NCBI GenBank assembly: GCA_021798075.1
Contig: JAJZYO010000119.1
Coordinates: forward strand, 1 to 6,563
Direction of reading: 5' to 3'
From: Actinomycetes bacterium
Lineage (GTDB): Bacteria > Actinomycetota > Acidimicrobiia > Acidimicrobiales > Palsa-688
DNA length: 6,563 nucleotides
The position numbers and the translations under genes were made by a program. This document shows, one piece after another, positions 5,859 to 6,563 of this stretch. Position 1 is the stretch's first letter. The number at the start of each line of letters is the position of its first letter. The notes beneath the pieces were generated by a model that was not told where the DNA came from, ran no database searches, and worked only from the letters and a program-made list of their open reading frames with translations.

Positions 5859-5970
5859 GCTTGCCAACCGGAGTTGTAGACGAAGCCTTAGGGCGGGCTC
5901 AGGGCGCTCACAGGTAAAGGGCGTTGACTGAAGGATCGAAAGATAGACGTACGCCCCTCGGCAGGTAAGC

Positions 5971-5975
5971 GGAGG
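5971..5975 (+). promoter_or_regulatory. Ribosome binding site of the Gly/Tyr-repeat gene
   Basis: GGAGG lies five bases before the ATG at 5981, a strong and well-spaced site. It is the main support that this low-complexity ORF is translated. A TTGACT at 5924-5929 could be part of a promoter, but no good -10 follows at normal spacing. Confidence 0.7.
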
Positions 5976-5980
5976 CAGAT

Positions 5981-6547
5981 ATGAGCGACCGAGCACCCTG
6001 GCCCAGCCAGGGGAGCACGCAAAAGGGCAAGCCTACCGGTGCTGTGCCAACTGCAGCCGGTACCTCGTCACCTGGGACGCCCGACTACCCAATTGGACCA
6101 CCGGCGAGCGGCGGTAGGTCTGCGGCCGACGCCCCTATGCCGCGCTTCCCCGCAGGCCCGGCCGTCCCCGACCCCGCTGGAGTGGCCCCGACGGGTCCGA
6201 GTTGGCCTGACCAGGAAGAAGGCGCCACTAGGGTGCCGGGGACACCAACCACCTCAGTCGCCGGCGAGCCGGTTTCCCCTGGGTGGCATACCGCTGGGCG
6301 CGGGTACGCCGGCACCGAGAACGTTTCTTCTGCGGGTCCCGCGGGGCGGGAGGCAGCCGAAGGCGGCACGAGTGGATGGCCTCCGGCGAGTGGCTCAGGC
6401 ACGGGCGGTCCCGGCGGTGGAGGCTACGGCGGCGGAGGGTATGGCGGCGGAGGGTATGGCGGCGGAGGGTATGGCGGCGGAGGGTATGGCGGCGGAGGGT
6501 ATGGCGGCGGAGGGTATGGCGGCGGAGGCGGGTGTGACGGCGGCTGA
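5981..6547 (+). CDS. Pro/Ser/Gly-rich protein with C-terminal GGGGY tandem repeats
   Basis: A 188-residue low-complexity protein of unknown function. Residues 1-140 are rich in Pro, Ala, Gly, Ser and Thr and probably disordered, without a signal peptide or membrane helix. From 145 to 179 it has seven GGGGY units, then GGGGGCDGG at the end with a single Cys near the C-terminus. Gly/Tyr repeats like these occur in structural, adhesive, RNA-associated or phase-separating proteins, and in some modified-peptide precursors (for example GrrA-type), but nothing here identifies one of these. The strong ribosome binding site and an ORF that stays open across non-repetitive sequence support coding. An overlapping ATG at the stop suggests a coupled downstream gene. 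It could also be the soluble tail of a protein that works with that gene's product. Function is not assigned. Confidence 0.65.
   Translation: MSDRAPWPSQGSTQKGKPTGAVPTAAGTSSPGTPDYPIGPPASGGRSAADAPMPRFPAGPAVPDPAGVAPTGPSWPDQEEGATRVPGTPTTSVAGEPVSPGWHTAGRGYAGTENVSSAGPAGREAAEGGTSGWPPASGSGTGGPGGGGYGGGGYGGGGYGGGGYGGGGYGGGGYGGGGYGGGGGCDGG
6413..6532 (+). repeat. 15-bp minisatellite, six identical units plus degenerate flanks
   Basis: Six exact copies of the unit GGCGGCGGAGGGTAT run head to tail over 6428-6517. A diverged copy precedes them (6413-6427, ending TAC) and a partial one follows (6518-6532, with GGG in place of TAT). Each unit encodes GGGGY. The unit length is a multiple of three, so gain or loss of copies changes the protein length but keeps the frame. 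Confidence 0.95.
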
Positions 6548-6563
6548 TGGGAAGAAGGCTCGT
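6547..6563 (+). CDS. Possible start of a downstream gene (partial)
   Basis: An ATG shares its A with the TGA stop at 6545-6547 (TGATG), a usual form of translational coupling. Only five codons (MGRRL) are visible before the window ends, and no family can be recognised. Confidence 0.3.

Noticed and set aside
5496..5996. Minus-strand ORF of 166 residues over the zinc-finger gene
   Set aside because: It covers the clear CxxC...CxxH finger on the other strand and has no recognisable motif itself.
6413..6532. CRISPR array
   Set aside because: The repeats are 15 bp, head to tail, without spacers and in frame within an ORF, so this is a coding minisatellite.
1..6563. tRNA, rRNA or riboswitch
   Set aside because: No cloverleaf, rRNA-like stretch or known riboswitch core was recognised on either strand by eye. 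A covariance-model search was not possible here.

Overview
The window comes from a high-GC bacterium, most probably an actinobacterium. The evidence is GC-rich codon choice, a DUF2630-like small protein, an ATPase/TPR regulator with a SARP-type DNA-binding end, and a short TraR/DksA-like zinc-finger protein. I cannot place it more finely. An acidimicrobial or thermoleophilic lineage is a guess. All convincing genes lie on the + strand.

Bases 1-156 hold the tail of a broken coiled-coil ORF that resembles the N-terminus of an IS66-type transposase. Seven bases later a 984-residue regulator begins (163-3117). It has an NB-ARC ATPase, then a TPR region, and then a C-terminal SARP module (winged helix plus BTAD). 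In classical AfsR-type SARPs the DNA-binding part is N-terminal, so the order here is reversed. The residues just before the junction look like the end of NB-ARC/TPR regulators that normally carry a LuxR helix-turn-helix.

A 105-base gap with four C-rich near-repeats separates the regulator from a secreted protein of six HAF-like repeats (3223-4191). Five bases after that gene's stop comes a small NTF2/SnoaL-like protein (4197-4682), which looks translationally coupled. This regulator, secreted repeat protein and NTF2-like protein may form one functional unit, but that is inference from position.

Bases 4683-5179 hold no convincing + strand gene. On the minus strand there is a decayed coiled-coil ORF similar to the fragment at bases 1-156, and next to it a hairpin-forming inverted repeat. 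The right side carries three small genes: DUF2630 (5180-5422), a TraR-sized zinc-finger protein whose fourth ligand is His instead of Cys (5637-5858), and a Pro/Ser-rich protein ending in a GGGGY tandem array encoded by six identical 15-bp units (5981-6547). A possible further gene starts on that gene's stop codon and runs off the end.

The item most worth following is the reversed SARP regulator with its adjacent secreted HAF protein. After that come the perfect minisatellite in the Gly/Tyr-rich gene and the CCCH TraR-like protein.
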